In this document: positions 37,272-46,816 of the stretch, piece by piece
Layout: each line of letters starts with the position of its first letter
Position numbering within the stretch: the stretch's first letter is position 1
Assembly: GCF_024347055.1 (NCBI RefSeq)
Contig: NZ_AP024895.1
Span: 62,001 to 126,000, forward strand
Length of the DNA stretch: 64,000 bases
Source: Vibrio porteresiae DSM 19223
GTDB taxonomy: Bacteria > Pseudomonadota > Gammaproteobacteria > Enterobacterales > Vibrionaceae
Reading direction: 5' to 3'
Notes under the pieces: model-generated
Databases searched by the model: none
The model's input: the letters and a program-made list of their open reading frames with translations, nothing else
What the model was told of the DNA's origin: nothing
Position numbers and translations under genes: made by a program

Positions 37272-39023
37272 TTATTCACCAATCGAGATACCTTCACGGC
37301 GAGGATCGGCAGCGCCTTCCAAACCGTGATCTGTCACACGAATTGCATGTAAACCGGAGTTGAGATCTTGCACTTTAACCTCATAACCTTGGGCTTCAAA
37401 TTGAGGAACCCATTTTTCTGCCGATGTGCCTTTCTCGATTTCCATTTGACCAAAGCGGTTGAGAATGTGCGGCAGGCTCACTGCTTGTTGAATATCCATT
37501 CCCCATGCTAGGTGGGCAACCAGAGATTCCGCTACATAACCAATGATGCGACTGCCACCAGGTGAACCAATCGCCATGTAAGGTTTTTTATCATGCAGAA
37601 TGATCATGGGTGACATAGAGGAGCGAGGACGTTTACCCGGTTCAACTCGGTTAGCCACTGGCTTGCCATCGACTTGCGTACGGAACGAAAAGTCGGTCAG
37701 TTCGTTATTCAGGATAAAACCATGCACCATCAAGCGTGAGCCAAACACGTTTTCAACGGAAGTGGTCATAGAAACGACGTTGCCATCGCGGTCGATGATG
37801 TTGAAGTGGCTGGTACAAGGTAGCTCAATCGATTCATCAGGGCTACGAACTTGGGCTTGCTGCCATTCTGGTTTACCTGGTTCCACTTTGGTTAGCGCTT
37901 TACCCGGTTGAATCAGCTCAGCACGTTGCTTGAGATAATCACGATTAAGCAGCCCTTCTTTAGGAACAGGAACATAATCTTCATCAGCGATGTATTGGTC
38001 GCGGTCAGCGAAAGCAAGACGGGAAGCATCTGCAATCACTTGCCATGAACGAGCATCATTTGGCCCCCATTTCGGCAAATCGAAATATTGGGTCATCGCC
38101 ACAATCTGTCCAACAGTCATACCGCCAGAGGTAGGTGGCCCCATGCCGCAGATATCATAGCTTTCGTAACCGGTACAAACCGGTTCACGCTGCTTAACTT
38201 GGTAAGTGTCGAAGTCTTTTTGGCTTAATACGCCAGGGTTACCTTTGGCTGTTTGCACATGTTCAACGATATCTTGTGCAATTTTGCCCTGATAGAAAGC
38301 ATCCGCACCGCCTTTGGCGATGGCTTTTAAGGTTGCTGCGTATTCAGGGTTTTTCAGCAATGTCCCTTCGGTTTTTGGTGACCCATCAGCATTAAAGAAG
38401 TAGCGACGGGTATCTGGATAACGACTGAGTTTCTCTTGGTCGCCAGCAATCAATTGCGCGAGACGAGGACTGATTTTAAAACCGTTTTCTGCCACTTTCG
38501 CGATCGGTTCAATCAGTTTTTCCCAAGGAAGTTTGCCATAGCGTTGATGTGTTTCCCACAGTAGTTTCACCACACCTGGGGTTCCTACCGAGCGGCCACC
38601 GACAACGGCATCATAAAATTTGAGAGGCTCGCCTTTCTCATCCAGGAACAAACTTGGTTTGGCATCTAAAGGGGCAGTCTCCCGGCCATCAAACGAGGTT
38701 AACTTCTGTTTTTTGGCATCCCAATACACCATAAATGCGCCACCACCAATACCAGAGGATTGAGGCTCAACTAACCCTAGCATCAGTTGCATTGACACCA
38801 TGGCATCAATGGCATTGCCCCCTTCTCGCATAATTTGTGCGCCCACTTCTGAAGCGTGAGGGTTAGCGGCGTTCACCATCCAGTGCTTTGATGTCACCAG
38901 TGATTTGTGTTCAGTACCAGTACTTTGCTCAGGCGCAAAAGCATCGGTCGCTTGACCAACAGCGTACGCTGTTGAGGTGATGGCTAGTCCGGATAGAGCA
39001 AGCCATTTCATCATCCACTGCAT
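37272..39023 (-). CDS. ggt: Gamma-glutamyltranspeptidase
   Basis: Periplasmic N-terminal nucleophile hydrolase that cleaves or transfers the gamma-glutamyl group of glutathione. About 583 residues, made as a precursor that self-cleaves before the catalytic Thr (about residue 403, in PCTSHFNIIDRDGNVVSMTT). The signal peptide MQWMMKWLALSGLAITSTAYA is followed by ANPHASEVGAQIMREGGNAI. The GSRLMVHGFILNNELTDFSF and SPGGSRIIGY substrate loops are intact. The start at 39023 has AAGGAGAT upstream; an upstream extension would bury the signal. Monocistronic, with the Csr RNA beyond its 3' end. Confidence 0.95.
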   Translation of the reverse strand: MQWMMKWLALSGLAITSTAYAVGQATDAFAPEQSTGTEHKSLVTSKHWMVNAANPHASEVGAQIMREGGNAIDAMVSMQLMLGLVEPQSSGIGGGAFMVYWDAKKQKLTSFDGRETAPLDAKPSLFLDEKGEPLKFYDAVVGGRSVGTPGVVKLLWETHQRYGKLPWEKLIEPIAKVAENGFKISPRLAQLIAGDQEKLSRYPDTRRYFFNADGSPKTEGTLLKNPEYAATLKAIAKGGADAFYQGKIAQDIVEHVQTAKGNPGVLSQKDFDTYQVKQREPVCTGYESYDICGMGPPTSGGMTVGQIVAMTQYFDLPKWGPNDARSWQVIADASRLAFADRDQYIADEDYVPVPKEGLLNRDYLKQRAELIQPGKALTKVEPGKPEWQQAQVRSPDESIELPCTSHFNIIDRDGNVVSMTTSVENVFGSRLMVHGFILNNELTDFSFRTQVDGKPVANRVEPGKRPRSSMSPMIILHDKKPYMAIGSPGGSRIIGYVAESLVAHLAWGMDIQQAVSLPHILNRFGQMEIEKGTSAEKWVPQFEAQGYEVKVQDLNSGLHAIRVTDHGLEGAADPRREGISIGE

Positions 39024-39129
39024 GTGTATCTCCTTGTTTTGATAAGACTTGGAAGATTGACAGCGGATGAGAAAAAGGTCTAGAGCCAAAATGATAAATA
39101 ATCGTTCTGGTTCATATTCTTTGGCTATA

Positions 39130-39774
39130 TCAGATAATCGACATATACAGAATGATCGCGCCTACCGAGGTAAAGAGTAGTCCGCACAGCCCATCAATGT
39201 ACTTCGCCACTTTGTGCAATTTTTGTTGTAATTTGGCGGTGGAAAGTAGCCAAGCTAACAGACCAAACCACCCAAGTGACAGGCTCCAAAGAATGACTAA
39301 AGCGGCGCCTTTGCTGGGTAATGACATATCGCTAGGAATCAAACTGGAGAGCAAGCTGATAAAAAACACTAATGCTTTGGGATTGAGTAAATTGGTCATG
39401 TAGCCACGAGTAAAGGCGATACGACGACTTGATACGCCACTTTGGGTTGAAATCGCTGTTTGTGCCGTTGGCGAATACCAATGACGAACTGTGCCATAGA
39501 GCGCGGTAAGTCCAAGATAAAGCAAGTAGCTGCCACCCGCAAAACGCACTAAAGAAAATAAAGTGGGATGCAGATGAACCAAATAACTCACGCCAGTAAG
39601 GCTTAAGATCGAGTGGGTTAAAATGCCAAATGACAACCCTAAGGCGATGTAGAATCCGGTTTTTCTTCCGTAACGAGTGGCATTTTGTACCACCAAAGCA
39701 AAGTCCGGCCCTGGGCTTAGCAAAGCAATAAAGTGGACAGTAGCAAGAGTCAGTAAAGCGTGTAAGTCATTCAT
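39130..39774 (-). CDS. LysE/RhtB-family amino acid exporter
   Basis: Inner-membrane exporter of amino acids or related metabolites; 214 residues, with about six transmembrane helices. The family signature LLSPGPDFALVVQNATRYGR lies near residue 20, then GLSFGILTHSILSLTGVSYL and LLNPKALVFFISLLSSLIP. The start at 39774 (MNDLHALLTL) has AGGAG seven to eight bases upstream. It lies 115 bases downstream of an AraC regulator on the same strand, a common pairing for inducible exporters. The substrate is unknown. Confidence 0.88.
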   Translation of the reverse strand: MNDLHALLTLATVHFIALLSPGPDFALVVQNATRYGRKTGFYIALGLSFGILTHSILSLTGVSYLVHLHPTLFSLVRFAGGSYLLYLGLTALYGTVRHWYSPTAQTAISTQSGVSSRRIAFTRGYMTNLLNPKALVFFISLLSSLIPSDMSLPSKGAALVILWSLSLGWFGLLAWLLSTAKLQQKLHKVAKYIDGLCGLLFTSVGAIILYMSII

Positions 39775-39889
39775 CGAGTTTCTCCTAATGAGCGGACATT
39801 GTGTCATTCAGAGAAAAAGGGGGATTGTAAAAAAGTGACTGTTTTACGCGCTAGGGGTGAAGGATGAAAACAGAAAATGTCGGGTTTGA

Positions 39890-40690
39890 TTAACGAACAT
39901 CAGAAGGGCGAACGCCAAAAGAGTGTTTAAACGCTTTACTAAAATGGGCTTGGTCATAAAAACCGACTTGCAGCGCAACATCGGTGCCAGCGACTTTGGA
40001 TTTTAATAGTTTCATTGCTTGCTCCAAACGTAACCGTGATAGCCAAGCATAAGGTGTCATGCCTGTGGTTGCTTTGAAGTGGCGTTGAAACTGAGTGGGC
40101 GTGAGATGGCAAATATCCGCTAATTGCTTTAGTCGAATCGGTTGATCTAAATGCGCCATAAGATACTCGCGCAGTGAGTCTAACGTCTTTTTGCCTAAAC
40201 GATGGGGCCTCTTAGGGACAATTTTTCCGTAGCGGTTAACCAAGTCACCAAAGCCCTCTAGTGGTAAACAATCTTGTGCGAGCTGGCAAATGTCACCGCA
40301 ATGATGACCAAGTAATTGATGAATCGTTACTAATTTTGCAAACAGTTCAGGATCGCGCACAATCGATGATTGAAAACTCACCAAGTTATTTGGGCTGGTT
40401 AAGTCGAGTTGTGTATCAAACCAATCTGGATGAATGGCGAACACACGAACGTGATAGCCAGAATCTAAAACAGAATAGCCATCGTGCAATTCGTCGGGAG
40501 GCATGATGATCAGCTCACCACCACCAGCACACTGCGTTGTGCCGCGATATTGAAATTTCTGCTGACCGCTAGTGATGAGACCGAAATGATAGTCGAGATG
40601 GTAGTGACGTGAGAAAGCAAACTTCTCATAGTTGCCTTCGATGAGGCTAATGGCGTCATCTTCTGTGCTCAGATAATTGACTTGGTCCAT
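39890..40690 (-). CDS. AraC-family transcriptional regulator with cupin sensor
   Basis: 266 residues. The N-terminal AraC-type cupin domain (HYHLDYHFGLITSGQQKFQY, GELIIMPPDELHDG) would bind an effector. The C-terminal double helix-turn-helix includes LKQLADICHLTPTQFQRHFK and VALQVGFYDQAHFSKAFKH, ending FGVRPSDVR. It probably regulates the LysE-type exporter just downstream. The ligand is unknown. Confidence 0.88.
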   Translation of the reverse strand: MDQVNYLSTEDDAISLIEGNYEKFAFSRHYHLDYHFGLITSGQQKFQYRGTTQCAGGGELIIMPPDELHDGYSVLDSGYHVRVFAIHPDWFDTQLDLTSPNNLVSFQSSIVRDPELFAKLVTIHQLLGHHCGDICQLAQDCLPLEGFGDLVNRYGKIVPKRPHRLGKKTLDSLREYLMAHLDQPIRLKQLADICHLTPTQFQRHFKATTGMTPYAWLSRLRLEQAMKLLKSKVAGTDVALQVGFYDQAHFSKAFKHSFGVRPSDVR

Positions 40691-40699
40691 TGCGTTTTA

Positions 40700-40747
40700 T
40701 CACCCTGCTTCACTATCGAAATGGTTTTCGTAAGCCTAGCAGGGTGA
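40700..40747. repeat. Inverted repeat between the AraC gene and rarD
   Basis: Arms TCACCCTGCT and AGCAGGGTGA, ten perfect pairs, enclose a smaller CGAAA/TTTCG stem. There is no T-run on either strand. It may be an rarD 3' hairpin or an operator for the AraC gene, which starts ten bases away. Confidence 0.5.
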
Positions 40748-40772
40748 AAGAGTCTCGTCTTGTAAAAAACGA

Positions 40773-41690
40773 TCACTTCATTGGTGTAGCGACAATCGGT
40801 GCACTGCGACGGCTTTTCACCAATCCATCGATACTGAAAATCACCAAGGCACCCCAAATAAAGGCAAACGTAATGGCTTTACTGAGGGCAAACTCTTCGC
40901 CGTACACGACCACGGCAAGCAAGAACATTAAGCTTGGGCCAATGTATTGGAAAAAGCCGAGTGTGGATAAACGTAAACGTGTGGCTGCGCCAGTAAAGCA
41001 CAGCAGCGGTAAGGTGGTTAGTACACCTGCAAACACCAATAAGGCGTTCAGTTGCCAAGCATTACTGCTTAAGTCACTGGTAGGTGAATCAGCAAAACAG
41101 AGCAAGTAAATTGCAGCGACAGGGAACAGAATCAGTGTTTCGATAAACAGTCCAGTTTTCGCATCGATGCTGACTTTTTTACGCAGTAAACCATACACCG
41201 CGAATGTTGCTGCAAGAGAGAAGGCGACTAATGGTACAGAACCAAAAAGTGCGATTTGAATGCCCACGCCAATGGTAGCGAGTGCTACCGCAAACCATTG
41301 TAAGCGGCGCAATCTCTCGCCAAGGAACACCATGCCCAACAGAACGTTTAACAGAGGGTTAATGTAATAACCTAAACTCGCTTCCAGCATATGCCCAGAA
41401 TTAACCGCCCAGATGAAAATCAGCCAGTTACTTCCTACAAGCAGTGAAGTGATGGTGAGGTAAAGCATGGTGGTGGGTTGGCGCAGTAGGCGCACCACTC
41501 GAGCCCAGTTGCGTCCAACATGGATAAGACCCGCGAGCAGGAAGAATGACCAAACTACGCGATGACTCAAGATTTCTAATGGTGCAACCTGCTGAATGGA
41601 TTTGAAGTAAATCGGTGCAATGCCCCATATGACATAGGCAGCAATAGCAAGCAACGCGCCTTGGCGAGTTGACTGTTGTTCGGGAGTCAT
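40773..41690 (-). CDS. rarD: EamA-family transporter RarD
   Basis: Inner-membrane drug/metabolite-type transporter, 305 residues, ten predicted helices in two EamA repeats. N-terminus QGALLAIAAYVIWGIAPIYF and PLEILSHRVVWSFFLL match RarD. LTITSLLVGSNWLIFIWAVN and LSTLGFFQYIGPSLMFLLAV are also family hallmarks. The physiological substrate of RarD is not established. Divergent from recQ, as I recall in V. cholerae. Confidence 0.9.
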   Translation of the reverse strand: MTPEQQSTRQGALLAIAAYVIWGIAPIYFKSIQQVAPLEILSHRVVWSFFLLAGLIHVGRNWARVVRLLRQPTTMLYLTITSLLVGSNWLIFIWAVNSGHMLEASLGYYINPLLNVLLGMVFLGERLRRLQWFAVALATIGVGIQIALFGSVPLVAFSLAATFAVYGLLRKKVSIDAKTGLFIETLILFPVAAIYLLCFADSPTSDLSSNAWQLNALLVFAGVLTTLPLLCFTGAATRLRLSTLGFFQYIGPSLMFLLAVVVYGEEFALSKAITFAFIWGALVIFSIDGLVKSRRSAPIVATPMK

Positions 41691-41867
41691 AAATAAGTGA
41701 TCTCGAGTAAATAAAAGGGGAAAAACTGTGCGACGCGGGGCAATTATATCGTGGCGGATCGAAACCGCTACTAATTTGCGGTTTTATTCACCATCGAACC
41801 CCACTACAATATTGAGCCTTATATCTTGAGTGAACCCTTTTTGCTCAGGCGAACAACAGAGACTTCC

Positions 41868-43703
41868 ATGACTGCCACTTTATCTGCTGAACATCCTGAT
41901 TCCTCATTTTCTCCTGAGTCGGTACTGCGTGACGTATTTGGTTACCAAACTTTCCGTATCGGCCAAAAAGAGGTGATTGATGCAGCGGTGGCGGGACAAG
42001 ACAGCTTAGTCATTATGCCAACGGGTGGTGGTAAGTCGCTCTGTTATCAAATACCAGCGTTGGTGCGTGGTGGGTTAACTCTCGTTATTTCGCCTTTGAT
42101 CTCTTTGATGAAAGACCAAGTCGACCAGCTCAAAGCCAATGGTGTGGCTGCTGAATGTGTCAATTCCACCATGTCTCGTGAGGCGCTGATTTCGGTCTAT
42201 AACCGTATTCATACCGGTCATCTCAAACTGTTGTATGTGTCCCCTGAGCGTGTGCTGACCAATGAGTTCATTGAGCGCTTGCAGTCGATTAATCTGTCGA
42301 TGATTGCGGTTGATGAGGCGCACTGTATCTCACAATGGGGTCACGATTTTCGCCCTGAATACGCCGCATTAGGACAGCTAAAACGTCTGTTTCCTCAAGT
42401 ACCGATGATGGCGCTAACCGCAACCGCTGATGACGCAACCCGCAGCGACATTTTAAGTCGTTTGAATCTGCAAGAACCGCATGTCTATTTGGGCAGTTTC
42501 GACCGTCCGAATATTCGCTACACCTTGATGGAAAAGCACAAGCCAGTGGCGCAAGTGGTGAAGTATCTCACCACGCAACATGGTCAGTGCGGCATCATTT
42601 ATTGTGGCAGTCGCAAGAAAGTGGAAATGCTGACGGAGAAACTGTGCAACAACCACATTCGTGCCGCGGGCTATCATGCCGGTATGGATGCGGATGAGCG
42701 GGCATGGGTACAAGAAGCGTTTCAACGGGATGATCTTCAAATCGTCGTGGCAACCGTGGCCTTTGGTATGGGCATTAACAAACCCAACGTGCGCTTTGTG
42801 GTTCATTTCGATATTCCACGTAACATCGAATCGTACTATCAAGAGACGGGCCGAGCCGGTCGTGATGGTTTACCTGCGGAAGCAGTCATGCTTTATGACC
42901 CAGCCGATATTATTTGGCTGCGCCGCATGCTAGATGAAAAAGACGATGGTCCACAAAAGCAGGTGGAAACCCATAAGCTCAATGCGATGAGCAGTTTTGC
43001 CGAAGCGCAAACTTGTCGCCGCCAAGTTTTGCTTAATTACTTTGGTGAGTATCGTGAAAAGCCTTGTGGTAACTGCGATATTTGCCTCGATCCGCCGAAA
43101 CATTTTAATGCTACGGTTGAAGCACGAAAGGCACTCTCATGTGTCTATCGCGTCACTCAAAACTTCGGTATCGGCTATGTAGTGGAAGTGTTGCGTGGTA
43201 TGCAAAACATCCGTATCCGTGAAAATGGCCACGATAAGATTTCCACTTATGGCTTAGGTCGCGACCACAGTCATGATTATTGGGTGAGTATTTTCCGTCA
43301 GCTTATCCATAAAGGCATGCTGCATCAGAACATTACGCGTAACTCAACCTTGCAACTCACCGAAGAAGCTCGGCCTCTGCTGCGTGGTGATGTGGAACTT
43401 GAACTGGCAGTGCCACGTTTAGATACCGCAGCAAGAGCAGCAAAATCAGACAAGTTAACCAGTAAAAATTACGACAAGAAGCTATTTGCCAAATTGCGTA
43501 AGCTGCGTAAATCGATCGCCGATGAAGAAGAGATTCCACCTTACGTGGTGTTTAGCGATGCGACCTTAATTGATATGGCGGAAATATTGCCGACGTCGTA
43601 TGGGGAGATGTTAGCAGTCAATGGTGTCGGTCAGCGCAAATTGGATAAATATGCCGATCCATTCTTGGATTTGATTCAGGAGCATTTGACCTATCATGGC
43701 TGA
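41868..43703 (+). CDS. recQ: ATP-dependent DNA helicase RecQ
   Basis: 3'-5' SF2 helicase acting in the RecF recombination pathway. About 611 residues. Walker A MPTGGGKSLCYQIPAL (about 50), DEAH box in AVDEAHCISQWGHDFRPEYA (about 149), LTATADDATR, QETGRAGRDGLPAEAV, the zinc-binding cysteines (CRRQVLLNYF...CGNCDIC, from about 381), winged helix and C-terminal HRDC domain (ILPTSYGEMLAVNGVGQRKL). The ATG at 41868 matches the family N-terminus; a TTG extension to 41826 is possible. Its end overlaps the next gene by eight bases. Confidence 0.96.
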   Translation: MTATLSAEHPDSSFSPESVLRDVFGYQTFRIGQKEVIDAAVAGQDSLVIMPTGGGKSLCYQIPALVRGGLTLVISPLISLMKDQVDQLKANGVAAECVNSTMSREALISVYNRIHTGHLKLLYVSPERVLTNEFIERLQSINLSMIAVDEAHCISQWGHDFRPEYAALGQLKRLFPQVPMMALTATADDATRSDILSRLNLQEPHVYLGSFDRPNIRYTLMEKHKPVAQVVKYLTTQHGQCGIIYCGSRKKVEMLTEKLCNNHIRAAGYHAGMDADERAWVQEAFQRDDLQIVVATVAFGMGINKPNVRFVVHFDIPRNIESYYQETGRAGRDGLPAEAVMLYDPADIIWLRRMLDEKDDGPQKQVETHKLNAMSSFAEAQTCRRQVLLNYFGEYREKPCGNCDICLDPPKHFNATVEARKALSCVYRVTQNFGIGYVVEVLRGMQNIRIRENGHDKISTYGLGRDHSHDYWVSIFRQLIHKGMLHQNITRNSTLQLTEEARPLLRGDVELELAVPRLDTAARAAKSDKLTSKNYDKKLFAKLRKLRKSIADEEEIPPYVVFSDATLIDMAEILPTSYGEMLAVNGVGQRKLDKYADPFLDLIQEHLTYHG

Positions 43704-43998
43704 GTTTGCACTTAAAGCGTACCACGCTGAGCAAGGTGTCGTGGAAGTGGCAGTTGCCAATGTTTCTGTCGAAATGCTTCCCCAATTAGGCGAGCAGTTG
43801 GTTGGTTATCTGGATGCGCGAATTGTCGACCAGCAGCAGGACGCCGATCTCTACACTTTGCTGGTGGATTTTGAAGGCACTCAGCTTTTCCTCAAAGCGG
43901 AACACTACAGTGAATCTGTCTGGTTTGAGGCGCTAGCGCCGCAGAGCGCTCAGGAAGAACTCGCGTTTATTGCTCAGTTACTGCAGCGTAATCAATAA
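43696..43998 (+). CDS. Small acidic protein coupled to recQ (DUF3630-like)
   Basis: 100 residues, acidic, no signal peptide or membrane segment. It reads MAEFALKAYHAEQGVVEVAV and FEGTQLFLKAEHYSESVWFE. I recall small DUF3630 proteins beside recQ in vibrios, and this fits in size and place, but I cannot confirm the family. The start lies within the recQ 3' end (eight-base overlap), so it is translationally coupled and likely made together with RecQ. The function is unknown. Confidence 0.7.
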   Translation: MAEFALKAYHAEQGVVEVAVANVSVEMLPQLGEQLVGYLDARIVDQQQDADLYTLLVDFEGTQLFLKAEHYSESVWFEALAPQSAQEELAFIAQLLQRNQ

Positions 43999-44025
43999 AA
44001 ACGCCTCGAGTTTCGAGGCGTTTCT
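43999..44025. terminator. Bidirectional terminator between the recQ operon and the ABC exporter
   Basis: Stem CGCCTCGA / TCGAGGCG flanked by A- and T-runs, between convergent genes. Confidence 0.88.
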
Positions 44026-44042
44026 TAAGAATAAACAGTTTC

Positions 44043-45872
44043 TTACAGGCTACCGATAAATCCACCGGTTTGATGGTTCCACAACTGAGCATACACACCG
44101 TTGAGGGCTAACAACTCTTGGTGAGTTCCTTGCTCAATGATTTTACCCTCATCCATTACGATCAGACGGTCCATTGCCGCAATGGTCGATAGGCGGTGAG
44201 CAATCGCAATCACGGTTTTGTCTTCCATCAACACTTCCAAGTTTTCTTGAATGGCGGATTCCACTTCAGAATCGAGCGCGGAAGTGGCTTCATCCATGAT
44301 CAAAATAGGTGCGTTTTTCAGTAGCACACGAGCAATGGCAATACGCTGTCTTTGGCCACCAGACAATTTCACACCACGTTCACCCACTTGAACGTCGTAG
44401 CCGTTATTACCCATCTCATCTTTCAAATCTTCAATAAACTCATGGGCATGAGCTTGTTTGGCTGCTTCAATAATCTGTTCCATCGACGCGCTTGGATCAC
44501 CATAAAGGATGTTGTCTTTAATTGAGCGATGCAGCAAAGAAGTATCTTGGGTGATTAAACCAATCTGACGGCGCAGTGATTCTTGGGTAACGCCCGCAAT
44601 TTCTTGTCCATCAATGGTAATCGCGCCCGATTGGATATCGTAAAAACGCAGGAGCAGATTCACCAGACTGGATTTGCCTGCGCCTGAACGACCCACAATA
44701 CCGACTTTCTCTCCCGGCTTGAGTTGCAAATCCAACTGATTAAAGATGGCTTTACGTTCGTTATAACGAAAATCGACCTGATGAAAACCAATCGCACCTT
44801 GCGTCACTTGCAGTGGTTTCGCCTGCTTAGCATCGGTAATTTCAATGTCATTCGAGATGGTACGAATACTGTCTATCACGGTACCAATACTTTCAAACAG
44901 AGCGCGAATCTCCCACATGATCCATTTGGACATGCCCTGTAAACGCAAAGAAATGCTGATCACAATCGCAATCACACCTACGGTGACCGACTCATGTAAC
45001 CACAGGTGAATGGAGAGGGCTGCAACAGAAAACAGCAGTAAGTAGTTGATGATATCGACACTATAAAGTAGCGCCGTTAGGGTGCGCATTTGACGATATA
45101 CCGTCTGTAGAAACTGCTTCATACCTGATTCGGCATAGTCGGTTTCACGCTCTGCATGGGAAAACAGTTTAACGGTGGTGATGTTGGTGTACGTATCGAC
45201 AATACGGCCAGTCATGGTCGACTGAGCATGAGCTTGTGCTGTGGAAATTTCTTTCAGGCGAGGTAAAAAGTACATCTGAATCAGGGCGTAAATCACCATC
45301 CAAATCAAGATAGGTACAACCAACACCTTATCGGCTTGACCAATCATCACTAGCATCGAAATGAGATACACCACAATGTACACCGTGAGATCGACCAGTT
45401 TCATCACGGTTTCTCGTACTGCGTTAGCACTTTGCATGACCTTAGTGGCGACTCGACCGGCAAAGTCACGTTGAAAGAAACCAATACTCTGTTTTAGCAG
45501 GTAACGGTGCACTAACCAACGAATCGACATTGGGTAGTTGCCCAAAATAGTTTGGTGCAGCAGCATCGAATGGACGAAAGCCAAGATCGGCATACCCACT
45601 AACACCAACAGCGCCATCATGGTCAAGGTGTGGCCTTGCTCTGCCCAGAAGTTATCGCGGCTTTGGGTGCTAAGGATATCAACAATATCCCCCATGTAAC
45701 GAACTAAAGTCACTTCAGCAATAGCGACACAGGCACTGAGGATCGACATTGCCAGAAGGGGCTTTTCAAAACCACGCGTGTAGTAACGACAAAATCCAAA
45801 GAGGGTACGGGGCGGTTTCTGCGGGTCCCGTTGTGGAAACGCTTCAGTAAGACTTTCAAACCATTGGAACAT
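44043..45872 (-). CDS. ABC exporter, fused transmembrane-ATPase half transporter
   Basis: 609 residues: an N-terminal six-helix exporter domain (about 30-320) and a C-terminal ATPase. Walker A GRSGAGKSSLV (about 394), Q-loop LITQDTSLLHRSIKDNILYG, signature LSGGQRQRIAIARVL (about 503), Walker B LIMDEATSALDSE and the H-loop in AIAHRLSTIAAMDR. It acts as a homo- or heterodimer. I recall the V. cholerae counterpart annotated as a hemolysin-secretion-type ATPase, but the substrate is unknown. The start at 45872 has AAAGG eight bases upstream. It shares a Fur-like intergenic region with the siderophore operon, so iron regulation is possible. Confidence 0.85.
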   Translation of the reverse strand: MFQWFESLTEAFPQRDPQKPPRTLFGFCRYYTRGFEKPLLAMSILSACVAIAEVTLVRYMGDIVDILSTQSRDNFWAEQGHTLTMMALLVLVGMPILAFVHSMLLHQTILGNYPMSIRWLVHRYLLKQSIGFFQRDFAGRVATKVMQSANAVRETVMKLVDLTVYIVVYLISMLVMIGQADKVLVVPILIWMVIYALIQMYFLPRLKEISTAQAHAQSTMTGRIVDTYTNITTVKLFSHAERETDYAESGMKQFLQTVYRQMRTLTALLYSVDIINYLLLFSVAALSIHLWLHESVTVGVIAIVISISLRLQGMSKWIMWEIRALFESIGTVIDSIRTISNDIEITDAKQAKPLQVTQGAIGFHQVDFRYNERKAIFNQLDLQLKPGEKVGIVGRSGAGKSSLVNLLLRFYDIQSGAITIDGQEIAGVTQESLRRQIGLITQDTSLLHRSIKDNILYGDPSASMEQIIEAAKQAHAHEFIEDLKDEMGNNGYDVQVGERGVKLSGGQRQRIAIARVLLKNAPILIMDEATSALDSEVESAIQENLEVLMEDKTVIAIAHRLSTIAAMDRLIVMDEGKIIEQGTHQELLALNGVYAQLWNHQTGGFIGSL

Positions 45873-45964
45873 GAGTGGACCTTTGTTTTGCATCAAATCG
45901 ATGCGAAGTATTGGGTTACTGACTTTTCATCAAAGCAATAATCAGTAAAATAACGAATTCCGTA

Positions 45965-45979
45965 TAGTAATGATAATTA
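45965..45979. promoter_or_regulatory. Fur-box-like site before fhuC
   Basis: TAGTAATGATAATTA matches the 7-1-7 Fur consensus (TGATAAT-N-ATTATCA) at 10 of 14 positions. It lies 52 bases before the fhuC start and 93 from the divergent ABC exporter. Fur repression of fhu genes is well established in Vibrio. Confidence 0.6.
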
Positions 45980-46030
45980 AAACAGTTCTCAATATTGCCG
46001 ACGAGGTGCGGGAGCTGGGAGGTCTAATCG

Positions 46031-46816
46031 ATGTATACGTTGTCAAACGTAGAAATGATACGTGGCGGCAGAGTAATTCTCTCTGTTGATCAACTCTCAA
46101 TTCCCACAGATAAATTAACCGTTGTTCTGGGCCACAATGGCTCAGGTAAGTCGACGTTAATGAGTTTACTCTCTGGCCAACAAGCACCTGATGCAGGACA
46201 AGTTCAACTTAATCAACAAGATGTAACTAAGTTTGATGCTAAGTCTTTAGCTAAACAGGTGGCATTTTTGCCGCAGAAGCTGCCTGCCAGTGCGGGATTA
46301 ACGGTACGTGAGCTTGTTCGTTTAGGGCGTTTCCCATGGCGTGGCGCACTCGGTCGTTGGCGCAAAGAAGATGCTCAGATTATTGACACCGCGATGGAAA
46401 AGACGGGTGTAACCCCTTTCGCTGATACGTTAGTGGATGAACTCTCTGGCGGTGAACGGCAACGAGCTTGGGTTGCGATGCTACTTGCACAAGAATCGCC
46501 AGTGTTGATTTTAGATGAGCCGACCTCTGCGCTCGATATTCAACACCAATATCAGCTGATGGCATTACTAGCGGAACTAAACCAACAGCAGAACTGTGGC
46601 ATTATCGTTATTTTGCATGACCTTAACTTAGCCTTGCGTTACGCCACTCATATTGTTGCCTTGAAGCAGGGGCGTATTGCGTTTTCTGGCGCTGCCGATG
46701 AGCTCAATGATGAAGAACGCTTATCCGATCTGTATCAAACACCGATTAGACTGATTCCTCACCCTCGTCCTGCGGATGATTCAACCACGAACAAGGTAGC
46801 GATAGTATGCGCGTAA
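46031..46816 (+). CDS. fhuC: Ferric-hydroxamate ABC importer ATPase
   Basis: ATPase of a siderophore importer at the inner membrane; 261 residues. Walker A LGHNGSGKST (about 33-42), LPQKLPASAGLTVRELVRLG, signature ELSGGERQRAWVAMLLAQ (about 138), Walker B LILDEPTSALDIQHQ and H-loop VILHDLNLALRYATH are all typical of FhuC/FepC. GGGAGGTC precedes the ATG. First gene of fhuCDB; its end overlaps fhuD by ten bases. The gene order and neighbours match the fhu locus I recall near V. cholerae VC0200-VC0203. Confidence 0.92.
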   Translation: MYTLSNVEMIRGGRVILSVDQLSIPTDKLTVVLGHNGSGKSTLMSLLSGQQAPDAGQVQLNQQDVTKFDAKSLAKQVAFLPQKLPASAGLTVRELVRLGRFPWRGALGRWRKEDAQIIDTAMEKTGVTPFADTLVDELSGGERQRAWVAMLLAQESPVLILDEPTSALDIQHQYQLMALLAELNQQQNCGIIVILHDLNLALRYATHIVALKQGRIAFSGAADELNDEERLSDLYQTPIRLIPHPRPADDSTTNKVAIVCA

